Assembly: GCF_007828865.1 (NCBI RefSeq)
Contig: NZ_VIVK01000001.1
Coordinates: 4,588,001 to 4,652,000, forward strand
Direction: 5' to 3'
Source: Kribbella amoyensis
GTDB taxonomy: Bacteria > Actinomycetota > Actinomycetes > Propionibacteriales > Kribbellaceae
Length of the DNA: 64,000 bases
Shown here: one piece after another, positions 53,684-61,625 of the stretch
How positions within the stretch are numbered: position 1 is the stretch's first letter
Layout: every line of letters begins with the position of its first letter
Notes under the pieces: model-generated
What the model was told of the DNA's origin: nothing
Seen by the model: only the letters and a program-made list of their open reading frames with translations
Databases searched by the model: none
Made by a program: the position numbers and the translations under genes

Positions 53684-53756
53684 GCGGTGACTCCTTGACG
53701 TGGAAGCCCGAGTAGGCCTGAGCAGAGTCAAGCCGGGTCCAGGCTTGGCGTCAAGA

Positions 53757-53768
53757 CTTGAATTCAAG
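53757..53768. promoter_or_regulatory. Palindromic site upstream of the sugar-binding protein gene
   Basis: Perfect palindrome CTTGAATTCAAG, with a second TCTTGA half-site next to it. CAAGCC/GGCTTG inverted arms are at 53729-53734 and 53742-53747. It lies in the 127-bp gap between the ROK gene and the sugar operon. A good candidate ROK operator, by position and symmetry only. Confidence 0.55.
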
Positions 53769-53810
53769 AAATAGACATATTGCGGTAACACCTGCGTCTC
53801 GGAAGGTCGG

Positions 53811-54986
53811 TCAGCCGCGGGCCGCCTGGGCGTGGGAGAGCGTGGACGCCAGCTGGATGGCGCCGAGGACGTCGGCCTCGTCGCCCAGCTCGGCGGGCCG
53901 CAGTTCGACCGAGGCGGCCGCGCTCGGGATCGCGCACCGGTCCAGGGCCTCGCGCAACGGGGCCATCACCAGGTCGCCCGCCTCGGCCATCTTGCCGCCG
54001 ACCACGATCACCTCGGGGTTGACCAGGTTCACCAGGCCGGCGACCGCGAGCCCGACCCGGCGGCCGGCGTCCTCGATCACCCGGCGGCAGCCGAGATCCC
54101 CGGCCAGCGCCTTGGTGATCACGTCACGCAGCCGCAGCGGTCCGTGCGAAGCCGCGAGCGAACCGATCAACGCGCGGGATCCGACGAACGTGTCCAGGCA
54201 GCCGCGGTTGCCGCAGCGGCAGATCGGCCCGTTCTCGTCGATGGTGAGGTGGCCGATCTCGCCGGCCGTCCCGGCGGACCCGCGGAACACCTCGCCGCCG
54301 AGCACCAGGCCCGCGCCCACGCCGTACGAGAACTTCAGGTAGCAGCCGTGCTGGACGCCGCGCAGGGCGCCGCTGCGGAGTTCGCCGAGGGCGGCCAGGT
54401 TCGCGGTGTTGTCGAGGCCGACGGGCGCGTTGACGTACCCGGACATCGCCTCGGCGACGTTCACTCCGCGCCAGCCGGGCAGTACGGTGTCGGACCCGGC
54501 CTGGCCGCTGACCGAGTCGACCGGGGTGGGTAGGCCGAAGCCGACGCCGCTGATGTCCTCGACGCCCTGGCCGACGGTCTCGGCGAGGTCGGCGAGCAGC
54601 CGGGCGGCCCGCTCCATCCCCTCGTCGGCGACGTGGTCGGCCTGCAGCGGCATCAGTTGCTGGGCGAGGATCTCGCGGCTCTCGGACGCGATCGCGACGC
54701 GGACGTCCCGCTCGCCGAACGCGACGCCGGCCAGCAGTCCGCCGCCCGAGGCCAGCGACACCAGGACGGCGCGGCGGCCGTTGCGGATGCTGCGGGCCAG
54801 GCCGACCAGGCCGGCCTGGTCGAGCTCCTTCACCATGTTCGACACGGTCGCGGCGGAGAGCCCGGAGGCGGCAGCGATCTCGACCTGGGTGAGCGGTCCG
54901 TGCTGCCGGACAACCCCCAGGACACGCTCACGATTGGCTTCGCGGAGCGAAGCCTGTGAGCCAGGTGCTGGGCGGGTTGCGTTCAT
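53811..54986 (-). CDS. ROK family transcriptional repressor
   Basis: 391 residues from the ATG at 54986. The winged HTH is REANRERVLGVVRQHGPLTQVEIAAASGLSAATVSNMVKELDQAGLV. The ROK sugar-kinase fold follows, with the zinc motif CRCGNRGCLDTF and the signature GTAGEIGHLTIDENGPIC. It lies directly upstream of and co-directional with the sugar ABC operon, so it very probably represses that operon and responds to its sugar. The start appears leaderless. Confidence 0.93.
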   Translation of the reverse strand: MNATRPAPGSQASLREANRERVLGVVRQHGPLTQVEIAAASGLSAATVSNMVKELDQAGLVGLARSIRNGRRAVLVSLASGGGLLAGVAFGERDVRVAIASESREILAQQLMPLQADHVADEGMERAARLLADLAETVGQGVEDISGVGFGLPTPVDSVSGQAGSDTVLPGWRGVNVAEAMSGYVNAPVGLDNTANLAALGELRSGALRGVQHGCYLKFSYGVGAGLVLGGEVFRGSAGTAGEIGHLTIDENGPICRCGNRGCLDTFVGSRALIGSLAASHGPLRLRDVITKALAGDLGCRRVIEDAGRRVGLAVAGLVNLVNPEVIVVGGKMAEAGDLVMAPLREALDRCAIPSAAASVELRPAELGDEADVLGAIQLASTLSHAQAARG

Positions 54987-54992
54987 TACATA

Positions 54993-54998
54993 AAGATA
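54993..54998 (-). promoter_or_regulatory. -10 box of a likely leaderless ROK gene promoter
   Basis: On the minus strand TATCTT is followed by TATGTA (6 nt) and the ATG at 54986, with no ribosome site. Confidence 0.55.
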
Positions 54999-55214
54999 AC
55001 GGATCCGAAGGTCCACACCGAGTGGTCGGCGGGCGCTGAGCCCGCGCCGGCCCTGCTCGTGATCGTCATCCGCCCTCGCCGTTCCGCGTGGTCCTGCCCA
55101 CCAGGACGCTCGCCGCGACAGTAATGCACCAACAGCCCCAGTGGCACCAGACCCGCCTGCACGGTGGACTGATCCCACTCGCTGTACCGAGATAGTTGCG
55201 GAGAGCGGCCGAGT

Positions 55215-56069
55215 TCAGGCGATGAGGGCGAGGGCGAGAAGCGCCGTGGGGAGGGCGATCTCCACTGCAGTACCGAGGGTGTCGCCGGTGATGCCGCCGA
55301 GGGAGCTGCGGGCCTTGCGGGTGACCGCGATGCCGGCGGCAACCGCAGCCAGCACAACGAGGGGCGCGCCGATCATCGTCCGCAGATGGGTGCCGTCACC
55401 GACGAGCGAGGTCAGCCAGGTCAGGTTGAGGGCGGCCAAGACGGCGAGGACGGTGACGACTACCGCAGTGGCCGGGCGGACCGTGGAAGCTACGAGGGCG
55501 CCGAGGCCGTCGGGGCGGGCGGTGGGGATCGTGGTGCGGCAGGACCAAGCGAGGGTGAGTCGGCTGGCCGTGGTCGCGATCAGGATCGCCTGCCAGCCGA
55601 AGCCGGCTTGAAGGCAGGTGGTCAGCGCGGCGACGTCGATCAGCAGGACGGCGAAGATCGCGATCACCCCGAACGGGCCGATGTCGCTCTGCTTCATGAT
55701 CCGCAGCATCGTCTCGCGATCCCGCCGGCTACCGAGCGCGTCGGCGAAGTCCGCCAGCCCGTCGAGATGCAGCGCCCCGGACAACACCACCAGCGTGACG
55801 ATCCCGAGGACCGCGGCCAGCAGCTCCGCGTCCGGCTTCACCAGCTGAACCAGGCCGACCACCGCGGCCGCGATCGCCCCGAGCACCAACCCCACCACGG
55901 GAGCCAGCACCATCGCCCACCCGGCCACCCGCCGGTCGACCCGGGTCGGCATCGGCGCCGGCAGAACGGTCAACGTGCCGAACGCCAACCGCAGTCCGTC
56001 ACCCACGCCCGTCACGCCGTCACCCCGCTCGCCACGCACGCCCGTCACCCGCGTGCGGACGTGCAGCAC
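55215..56069 (-). CDS. cobS: Adenosylcobinamide-GDP ribazoletransferase (cobalamin synthase)
   Basis: 284 residues from a GTG at 56069; GTGs at 56015 and 56006 are possible and would trim to the usual start DGLRLAFGTLTVLP. A polytopic membrane enzyme joining adenosylcobinamide-GDP with alpha-ribazole. Family signatures are GALHLDGLADFADALGSRRDRETMLRIMKQSDIGPFGVIA, where the Asp-rich HLDGLADFADA segment binds metal, and SRLTLAW. Last gene of the B12 salvage operon, 90 bp after cobU. Confidence 0.94.
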   Translation of the reverse strand: MLHVRTRVTGVRGERGDGVTGVGDGLRLAFGTLTVLPAPMPTRVDRRVAGWAMVLAPVVGLVLGAIAAAVVGLVQLVKPDAELLAAVLGIVTLVVLSGALHLDGLADFADALGSRRDRETMLRIMKQSDIGPFGVIAIFAVLLIDVAALTTCLQAGFGWQAILIATTASRLTLAWSCRTTIPTARPDGLGALVASTVRPATAVVVTVLAVLAALNLTWLTSLVGDGTHLRTMIGAPLVVLAAVAAGIAVTRKARSSLGGITGDTLGTAVEIALPTALLALALIA

Positions 56070-56159
56070 TCATCAACCCTGCGCGGCCAGGGTGTGCCGC
56101 GCACTCGGCGACGCGGGAGAGGCAGCCCGGGCGAGGTTGGTGAGTGGTGAGGATCCGGT

Positions 56160-56864
56160 TCACAGGGTGGTCACCCGGCCGGCCACGCACCAGAGGACCG
56201 TGGTCGAGTGGTGGGCGATGGTGGTGTTGAGGCGGCCCATCAGGTCCCGGTAGAGGCGGGTGCCGGGGTCGGGCGGGACGATGCCGGTGCCCACTTCGTT
56301 GCTCACGGCCACCACCTTGCGTGGAGTCACGGACCAGGCGGTGCCGAGTTCGTCGATCGCCCGCTCCACCATCACGACCCGGCCGTGGTCCGTCCAGACC
56401 TCGGCGGCGTCCATCGTCCGGGCGAGCCAGAGCGTCAGGCAGTCGATCAGCAACGGCGGCCCCGGTTCCGCGAGCAACGGCACCAGGTCGATGGTCTCGG
56501 CCAGCCCCCACGTCGACGGGCGACGGGCCCGGTGGATCGCGATCCGGTCGGCCCACTCCGGATCGGCCGACCCGTCACCACCGGTCGCGACGTACAAGGT
56601 GTCCGGGTGCCCGGCGAGAAGGCGCTCGGCTTCGGTCGACTTGCCCGAGCGGGCTCCGCCGAGGACGAGGGTCCGTTGATCCCCGAGACCGGGCGCCGTC
56701 CACGAGACCAGGCTCCCGTCTGGCGTGCGCACGTCGTACCTGAGGCCCTCGGGTGTCGCCGTACTGCGGACCTCGTACCCCGCGGCGCCGACGGTCCCCT
56801 CGACCCCGAGGCGGAGTACGCCGTCGACCACGGCGCCGTCGGGTCCCGTCACCAGGTCAGCCAT
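56160..56864 (-). CDS. cobU: Adenosylcobinamide kinase/guanylyltransferase with N-terminal extension
   Basis: 234 residues. The CobU enzyme starts only at about residue 65: P-loop LVLGGARSGKS, then IAIHRARRP with the His that is guanylylated in known enzymes, and VSNEVGTGIVPPDPGTRLYRDLMGRLN. The first 62 residues (GVLRLGVEGTVGAAGYEVRS and following) are an extra small beta-rich domain absent from standard CobU of about 180 residues. It phosphorylates and GMP-activates adenosylcobinamide. It overlaps the S-component gene by 8 bp. Confidence 0.93.
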   Translation of the reverse strand: MADLVTGPDGAVVDGVLRLGVEGTVGAAGYEVRSTATPEGLRYDVRTPDGSLVSWTAPGLGDQRTLVLGGARSGKSTEAERLLAGHPDTLYVATGGDGSADPEWADRIAIHRARRPSTWGLAETIDLVPLLAEPGPPLLIDCLTLWLARTMDAAEVWTDHGRVVMVERAIDELGTAWSVTPRKVVAVSNEVGTGIVPPDPGTRLYRDLMGRLNTTIAHHSTTVLWCVAGRVTTL

Positions 56865-57666
56865 CGGCCCTCCCGCGGTCGAACACCACCGGTACGTCGA
56901 ACGCGGCCTTGCGCGCCGTCCTCCGGAAGGCGGCGAGGACCGGCTTGCCCAGCAGCAGCACGAGGGTCGCGCAGAGGATGCCGCGCGGGATGTCCCAGCC
57001 GAGTGATGTGGCGATGACGAAGAGGACGTACCGGTGGAGGTTCTCGGCCAGGGAGTCGCCCGGGATGAAGGAGAAGTCGCTGCCGAAGGTCGCGTACGGC
57101 CAGAACCACAGGTTCATCACCAGTCCGTACCCGATCCCCGCCACCAGCGAGTACAGCGCGAGTACCTGGATCTCGAGCCACCCGCCGATCCGGGGAAGCA
57201 GCCCCGCGAAACACCCGACCCAGGCGCAGGCGAACATCTGGAACGGCATCCACGGTCCCACGCCACCGCTGATCAGCGCGCCCGCCAGCAACGACACCGA
57301 CCCCAGCACGAACCCGAACCCGGCCCCGAACGCCCGGCCGGCCAGCACCAGCAAGAAGAACCCGGGCTCGAGTCCCGCGGTCCCCGGTCCGAGCGCCCGC
57401 AACGCTGCGCCGACGGCGGCGAGCATCCCGAGCAGCGAGATCGTCTTCGCGTCGATGCCCGACTCGGCCAGCTCGGCGAGGACGACGGCCACCAGCAACG
57501 GCAGCAGCAGCACGAACAACCACGGCGCGTCCGTCGTGTGTCCGATCGCCGACTCACCCGCCTGCGAGGTCTGCCACAGCAGCGGCCAGCCGAAGGCGAG
57601 TACGCCGACCAGCGACGCCAGGATCAGCGTCGCCGTACTCCGGGGCTTGAGCTGGACGAGTCTCAC
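56857..57666 (-). CDS. ECF transporter S component (predicted cobalamin/cobinamide)
   Basis: 269 residues from the GTG overlapping the ATPase stop by 4 bp. About six helices: STATLILASLVGVLAFGWPLLW, VLLLPLLVAVVLAEL, ISLLGMLAAVGAALRALGPG and later ones. FFLLVLAGRAFGAGFGFVLGSVSLLAGALISGGVGPWMPFQMFACAWVG is the classical S-component core. It captures the vitamin in the membrane and docks on EcfT. Substrate assignment rests on the cobalamin riboswitch and the linked cobU and cobS. Confidence 0.9.
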   Translation of the reverse strand: MRLVQLKPRSTATLILASLVGVLAFGWPLLWQTSQAGESAIGHTTDAPWLFVLLLPLLVAVVLAELAESGIDAKTISLLGMLAAVGAALRALGPGTAGLEPGFFLLVLAGRAFGAGFGFVLGSVSLLAGALISGGVGPWMPFQMFACAWVGCFAGLLPRIGGWLEIQVLALYSLVAGIGYGLVMNLWFWPYATFGSDFSFIPGDSLAENLHRYVLFVIATSLGWDIPRGILCATLVLLLGKPVLAAFRRTARKAAFDVPVVFDRGRADG

Positions 57667-59273
57667 GACGCGCGTTCCAATGCGGTCTCCACTTCGCCGA
57701 CGGTGAGGAACGGCAACGGGGCCAGGATCTTCGCCACCTGCGGCGCGAACGCGGGGGAGCCGGCGATCACGGTCGCGGTCTCGCCGTCGCTGACCAGGTC
57801 GCCCTCGGCCAGGACCAGCACCCGGGTCGCGACCTCGGCCACCAGCTCCACGTCGTGCGTCGACAACACGATCGCGTGGCCCTCGGCGGCGAGCTCGCGC
57901 AGGATCGCGACGAGTCGTCGTTTGGCGCCGTAGTCCAGGCCGCGCGTCGGCTCGTCGAGCAGCAGCAGCGGGGGAGCGCCGCAGAGGACCACGGCCAACG
58001 CCAGACAGAGCCGCTGTCCCTCGGAGAGGTCCCGCGGATGCAGCTGGTCGTCGATGTCCGGTGCGAGCCGGTCCAGCAGCGACCGGCAGCGCCCGGGGGT
58101 GACCTGGAAGTCCGCGTCGGCGGCCGCACATTCGCCCGCCACGGTGGCGGCGTACAGGAGGTCGGCCGGCTCCTGGGGGACCAGACCGACCGCCTTGACC
58201 AGCTGCGCGGGCTTCGTCCGGCGCGGGTCCAGTCCGGAGGCCGTGACCTTGCCGGAGCGCGGCTGGACCAGGCCGACCAGCGCGTTCAGCAGCGTGGACT
58301 TGCCGGCGCCGTTGCGGCCCATCAGCGCGACGATCTCGCCGGACCGCAGGCTCAGCGACACCCCGCGCAACGCCAGGACGTTGCCGTAGCCAACGACCAG
58401 GTCGTTGCACTTGGCAAGTTCGGTACCGGCGGCCGCGACCCGCTGCGGCGGCGTGGTCCCATCGAGCTGGTCCCGCAGCGCACCGGCGGCGCGCCGGGCG
58501 TCCCGGACCGACAGGGGGAGCGGGGACCAGCCGGCCAGGCGGCCGAGCTCGACCACCGGCGGGGCGACGGGCGCGGTGACCATCAGGTCGGCGGGCAAGC
58601 CGGTCGACACCGGCTCGCTCCCACCAGGGACCTCGATCACGCGGTCGGCGTACTGGATCACGCGCTCGAGGCGGTGTTCGGCCATGATCACCGTGACGCC
58701 CAGGTCGTGCACCAGCCGCTGCAACGCCGCGAGGACCTCCTCGGCCGCTTGCGGGTCGAGCGCTGACGTCGGTTCGTCGAGGACCAGGACAGCCGGGTGG
58801 GACGTGAGCGCCGCGCCGATCGCGGTCCGTTGCCGTTGTCCGCCGGAGAGCGAGGTGAGCGGGCGGTCCCGGACCTCGGCCAGTCCGAGCAGGTCGAGCG
58901 TCTCCTCCACGCGGCGGCGCATCACGTCGGCCGCGATGCCGATCGACTCCATGCTGTACGCCAGCTCTTCCTCGACCGTGTCGGTGACGAAGCCGGCCAT
59001 CGGGTCCTGCCCGACGATGCCGACCACGTCCGCCAGGTCCCGCGGCCGGTGCTCGCGGGTGTCACGGCCGGCCACCAGGACCCGGCCGGCCAGGGTGCCG
59101 CCGGTGAAGTGCGGGACCAGCCCGTGGATCGCGCGCAACAGGGTGGACTTGCCCGAGCCGGTCCGGCCGATCACCAGCGCCAGTTCCCCTTCGGGCACGG
59201 TGAAACTGACGTCGCGGAACGCGGGCCGGTCCGCGCCGTCGTACGTCATCGTCACCCGGTTGAACTCGATCAT
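57663..59273 (-). CDS. ECF transporter double ATPase (EcfA-EcfA' fusion)
   Basis: 536 residues from the ATG at 59273, overlapping the EcfT stop by 4 bp. Two cassettes in one chain: first Walker A GRTGSGKSTLLRA with signature LSGGQRQR and LVLDEPTSALDP; second GRNGAGKSTLLNA with LSEGQRL and LLLDEPTRGLD. The Gly-to-Glu change in the second signature is noted but LSEGQ occurs in this family. Powers the B12 transporter with EcfT and the S component. Confidence 0.94.
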   Translation of the reverse strand: MIEFNRVTMTYDGADRPAFRDVSFTVPEGELALVIGRTGSGKSTLLRAIHGLVPHFTGGTLAGRVLVAGRDTREHRPRDLADVVGIVGQDPMAGFVTDTVEEELAYSMESIGIAADVMRRRVEETLDLLGLAEVRDRPLTSLSGGQRQRTAIGAALTSHPAVLVLDEPTSALDPQAAEEVLAALQRLVHDLGVTVIMAEHRLERVIQYADRVIEVPGGSEPVSTGLPADLMVTAPVAPPVVELGRLAGWSPLPLSVRDARRAAGALRDQLDGTTPPQRVAAAGTELAKCNDLVVGYGNVLALRGVSLSLRSGEIVALMGRNGAGKSTLLNALVGLVQPRSGKVTASGLDPRRTKPAQLVKAVGLVPQEPADLLYAATVAGECAAADADFQVTPGRCRSLLDRLAPDIDDQLHPRDLSEGQRLCLALAVVLCGAPPLLLLDEPTRGLDYGAKRRLVAILRELAAEGHAIVLSTHDVELVAEVATRVLVLAEGDLVSDGETATVIAGSPAFAPQVAKILAPLPFLTVGEVETALERAS

Positions 59274-60367
59274 GCCGGTACCAGCTCCCGTCGGGGGGTC
59301 AGCGGAGGGGCGGCGACCGCCGGGGCGAGGCCGAGCAACAGGCCGAGGACCGGGAGGACCGGTACGGGCGGGATCACCAGCGGGCCGGCCAGGTACAGGC
59401 CTTCGACGCCGCGGGCGGAGGCGATGATCATCGTCGCCGCGACCGCCGCCCCGGACGCGCTGACCAGCCATTCGGGCAACGCCCACGGATCGGGCCGGTA
59501 CCTGGTCCGGGTCACCCGTTGCCGGCCCACGGCCAGCGCGCCCGTCGCCAGCAGCAGACCGAGGACCAGGAAGCCGGCGGCGAGCGGACCGGCCATCGCG
59601 TCGGTGAGCAGCGAGTACACGCCGAGCATGATGCCGAGCAGCCCGAGCAGGACCGAGGTCCCGGTGATCCGACGCTGCCGGCGCGGGACGTGCGCGGTCC
59701 GGCCGTACCCGCGGGAGTCCATCGCCGCGGCCAGTTCGACGGACCGGTCGAGCGCGCCCTCCAGGACCGGGATCGCCGTGGTCCGGAAGGATCCCCGGGT
59801 CCGGCCACGCAGCCGCCTGGCCGCGCGGATCCGCCTGGCGTCGATGACGAGCTGCGGCGCGAACGTCAGCGCGACCACGCAGGCGACACCCATCTCATAA
59901 AGGGCCCCAGGCAACGACTTGAGCAGCCGGCGCGGACTCGCCAGGGCGTTGGCGGCGCCGATACAACACAGCATGACGGCGAGCTGGAGGCCGTCGTACA
60001 GAGCGGTCAGCAACGCCTCGGCGGTCACCTCACCGCCGAGCTTGACCCCGTTCGCCCAGTCCGGCAAGGGAATCAGCGGCAGCGTGAACAGCACCGCGTT
60101 CCCCTGCGAACGCGTGGACAGCAACGCCTGCAGGACGATCCGCACCCCGATCACGACCAGACCGAGCTTGAGGAACGCCAGGTAGCTGTTCGCCCAGGGC
60201 GCGTTGCTCCGGCGGGCCGCGACGACGAAGCCGGCCACGGCCAGGATGAGGATCAGCAGTACCGGGTTCCGGGTCCGGCTGGCGGCCACGGCCAGCCCGA
60301 TCGCCCACAGCCACCAGGCCCCCGGGTGCAGGGCCCGGGGGACGGTCGGCTGGTGGACGGAGCGCAC
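59270..60367 (-). CDS. ECF transporter transmembrane component EcfT
   Basis: 365 residues from a GTG that directly abuts the stop of the preceding gene. Helices occur in two groups, with cytoplasmic coupling helices between them. IDARRIRAARRLRGR and LAAAMDSRGYGR carry the Ala-Arg-Gly-type signatures that contact the ATPases. N-terminal LHPGAWWLWAIGLAVAASRTRNPVLLI is typical of CbiQ/EcfT. An extra C-terminal helical part makes it longer than the usual 260-residue EcfT. Confidence 0.92.
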   Translation of the reverse strand: MRSVHQPTVPRALHPGAWWLWAIGLAVAASRTRNPVLLILILAVAGFVVAARRSNAPWANSYLAFLKLGLVVIGVRIVLQALLSTRSQGNAVLFTLPLIPLPDWANGVKLGGEVTAEALLTALYDGLQLAVMLCCIGAANALASPRRLLKSLPGALYEMGVACVVALTFAPQLVIDARRIRAARRLRGRTRGSFRTTAIPVLEGALDRSVELAAAMDSRGYGRTAHVPRRQRRITGTSVLLGLLGIMLGVYSLLTDAMAGPLAAGFLVLGLLLATGALAVGRQRVTRTRYRPDPWALPEWLVSASGAAVAATMIIASARGVEGLYLAGPLVIPPVPVLPVLGLLLGLAPAVAAPPLTPRRELVPA

Positions 60368-61078
60368 TCAGCCCTGCTGACTCGCGCGACGCCGGGCGAC
60401 CACGACGCCGCCTCCGGCCAGGACCAGCACCACGAGCGCGGCGATCACGATGCCCGCCCACGGCGTACCGCTGTCCTCGGTCTGGGCCGGGTTGTCGGTG
60501 GCCGGCTTGGCGGTGGAACCGACCGCGGCGCCGACCTGCAGCTGGACCGGCGCGTCGGTGGCCGGGACCTTGATGTTCTTCACCGGCTCACCGCAGCCCT
60601 GGGCCGGGTAGCCGCCGATGCCACAGCTCAGGCCCTTCTCGATCCGGACCGGCTCGATCGCGGCCAGGATCTTGGCACCGGTCGCGGCCGGGTCGGTGAC
60701 GACACAGGTCCCGGTCGCCGCCTTCGGGGTCGCACCGGCCGGGGCGTCCTCCGGGGTCCCCGGGTCGACGACGACGGCCACCCGCTTCTTGCCGGACTCG
60801 GCCGGGGTCGGGCCGCAGATCGCGGCGAAGTCGCCGGCCGCCCGCGGTACCCGCGGCTTCGTACCGCCCAGGGCGTACCGCCAGCCCTCGACGGCGCCGT
60901 CGGCGGGGACGACGGCCTCGGACCCCTTCTGGGCGAAGGCCCACTGGCCGTTCGTCCACTGGTAGTAGCCCCAGAAGCGGTAGCCGTCCTCGGCATGCGC
61001 GGTGGTGGTGACGGTCCCAGCCAGCAGGAGACCCGCCAGCAGGCTGAGGACCAGTCGTACGGTCCGGTGTGCAGTCAT
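60368..61078 (-). CDS. SCO2322-family secreted, membrane-anchored protein
   Basis: 236 residues from the ATG at 61078. Signal peptide RLVLSLLAGLLLAGTVTTTAHA with cleavage near residue 29, then the family start EDGYRFWGYYQWTNGQWAFA. An external domain with paired cysteines follows (ICGP, TCVV, LSCGIGGYPAQGCGEP), and the protein ends in one membrane helix, IVIAALVVLVLAGGGVVVA, and RRR. It is the first gene behind the cobalamin riboswitch and abuts ecfT, so it is probably a surface factor for B12 or cobinamide uptake. Its biochemical role is unknown. Confidence 0.9.
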   Translation of the reverse strand: MTAHRTVRLVLSLLAGLLLAGTVTTTAHAEDGYRFWGYYQWTNGQWAFAQKGSEAVVPADGAVEGWRYALGGTKPRVPRAAGDFAAICGPTPAESGKKRVAVVVDPGTPEDAPAGATPKAATGTCVVTDPAATGAKILAAIEPVRIEKGLSCGIGGYPAQGCGEPVKNIKVPATDAPVQLQVGAAVGSTAKPATDNPAQTEDSGTPWAGIVIAALVVLVLAGGGVVVARRRASQQG

Positions 61079-61179
61079 CTCGTGTCCTCGATCGGGCCGG
61101 GCCCGACGGAGGAGGGCACCATGACACGGAGGCACGGGCCGGCTCCTCCCGCGGACCTCGGCGGGTAGGTGAGCCTGCT

Positions 61180-61310
61180 GCCTGGTGCCGCAGTGTTCCG
61201 GCTCGCCGCGACGGTGCGCGGCCTACGGTTGCGGGTCAGCGCCGGATTCGGACCGGCTTCCCTGTGACACGGCAGTGGTTCGAGCGCAGCTTACCGCTCA
61301 GCGATCCACC
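61180..61310 (-). promoter_or_regulatory. Cobalamin riboswitch upstream of the B12 uptake/salvage operon
   Basis: On the minus strand the diagnostic core is present: AGGGAAGCCGGT, then CCGAATCCGGCGCTGACCCG and CAACCGT (about 61225-61263). CCACTG lies just before it at 61272-61277. The B12-box-like GAGCCGGAACACTGCGGCACC is at 61184-61204. The aptamer ends about 105 nt before the first gene. Cobalamin binding should shut off the operon. Outer limits are approximate. Confidence 0.88.
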
Positions 61311-61415
61311 CGGACCCGGCCCGGCCCTGCGAACGTGCGACAGCCCACAACACCGAGCCCGTACCGCGGGCCGCGGCGGCGCGCGGTTCGCAGTACGGGC
61401 TGTCGGCCTTGGGTG

Positions 61416-61625
61416 CTACTCGGGCGCGGCCAGGCTCATCGGGCCGTAGACCTCGCGGTCGTCCTCGATCAGGTACACCTGGCCGACGCCCTGGTCGGCC
61501 AGCTCCCGCCAGATCTCCCCGAGCCAGCTCTCGGCGTCGCCCTGGGCGGAGAACTCGGCGCCGCCGAGGTCGCCAGGATCGGCCGGCTCACCGGCGGCGG
61601 TCTCGAACCGCCACGTCCAGCTCAC
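61416..61625 (-). CDS. Small conserved actinobacterial protein
   Basis: 69 residues from the GTG at 61625, overlapping the stop of the aldo/keto reductase gene (GTGA). WTWRFETAAGEPADPGDLGGAEFSAQGDAESWLGEIWRELADQGVGQVYLIEDDREVYGPMSL is a compact, acidic, conserved unit known from many actinomycetes with no assigned function. Translational coupling to the reductase suggests a shared role. Confidence 0.8.
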   Translation of the reverse strand: MSWTWRFETAAGEPADPGDLGGAEFSAQGDAESWLGEIWRELADQGVGQVYLIEDDREVYGPMSLAAPE

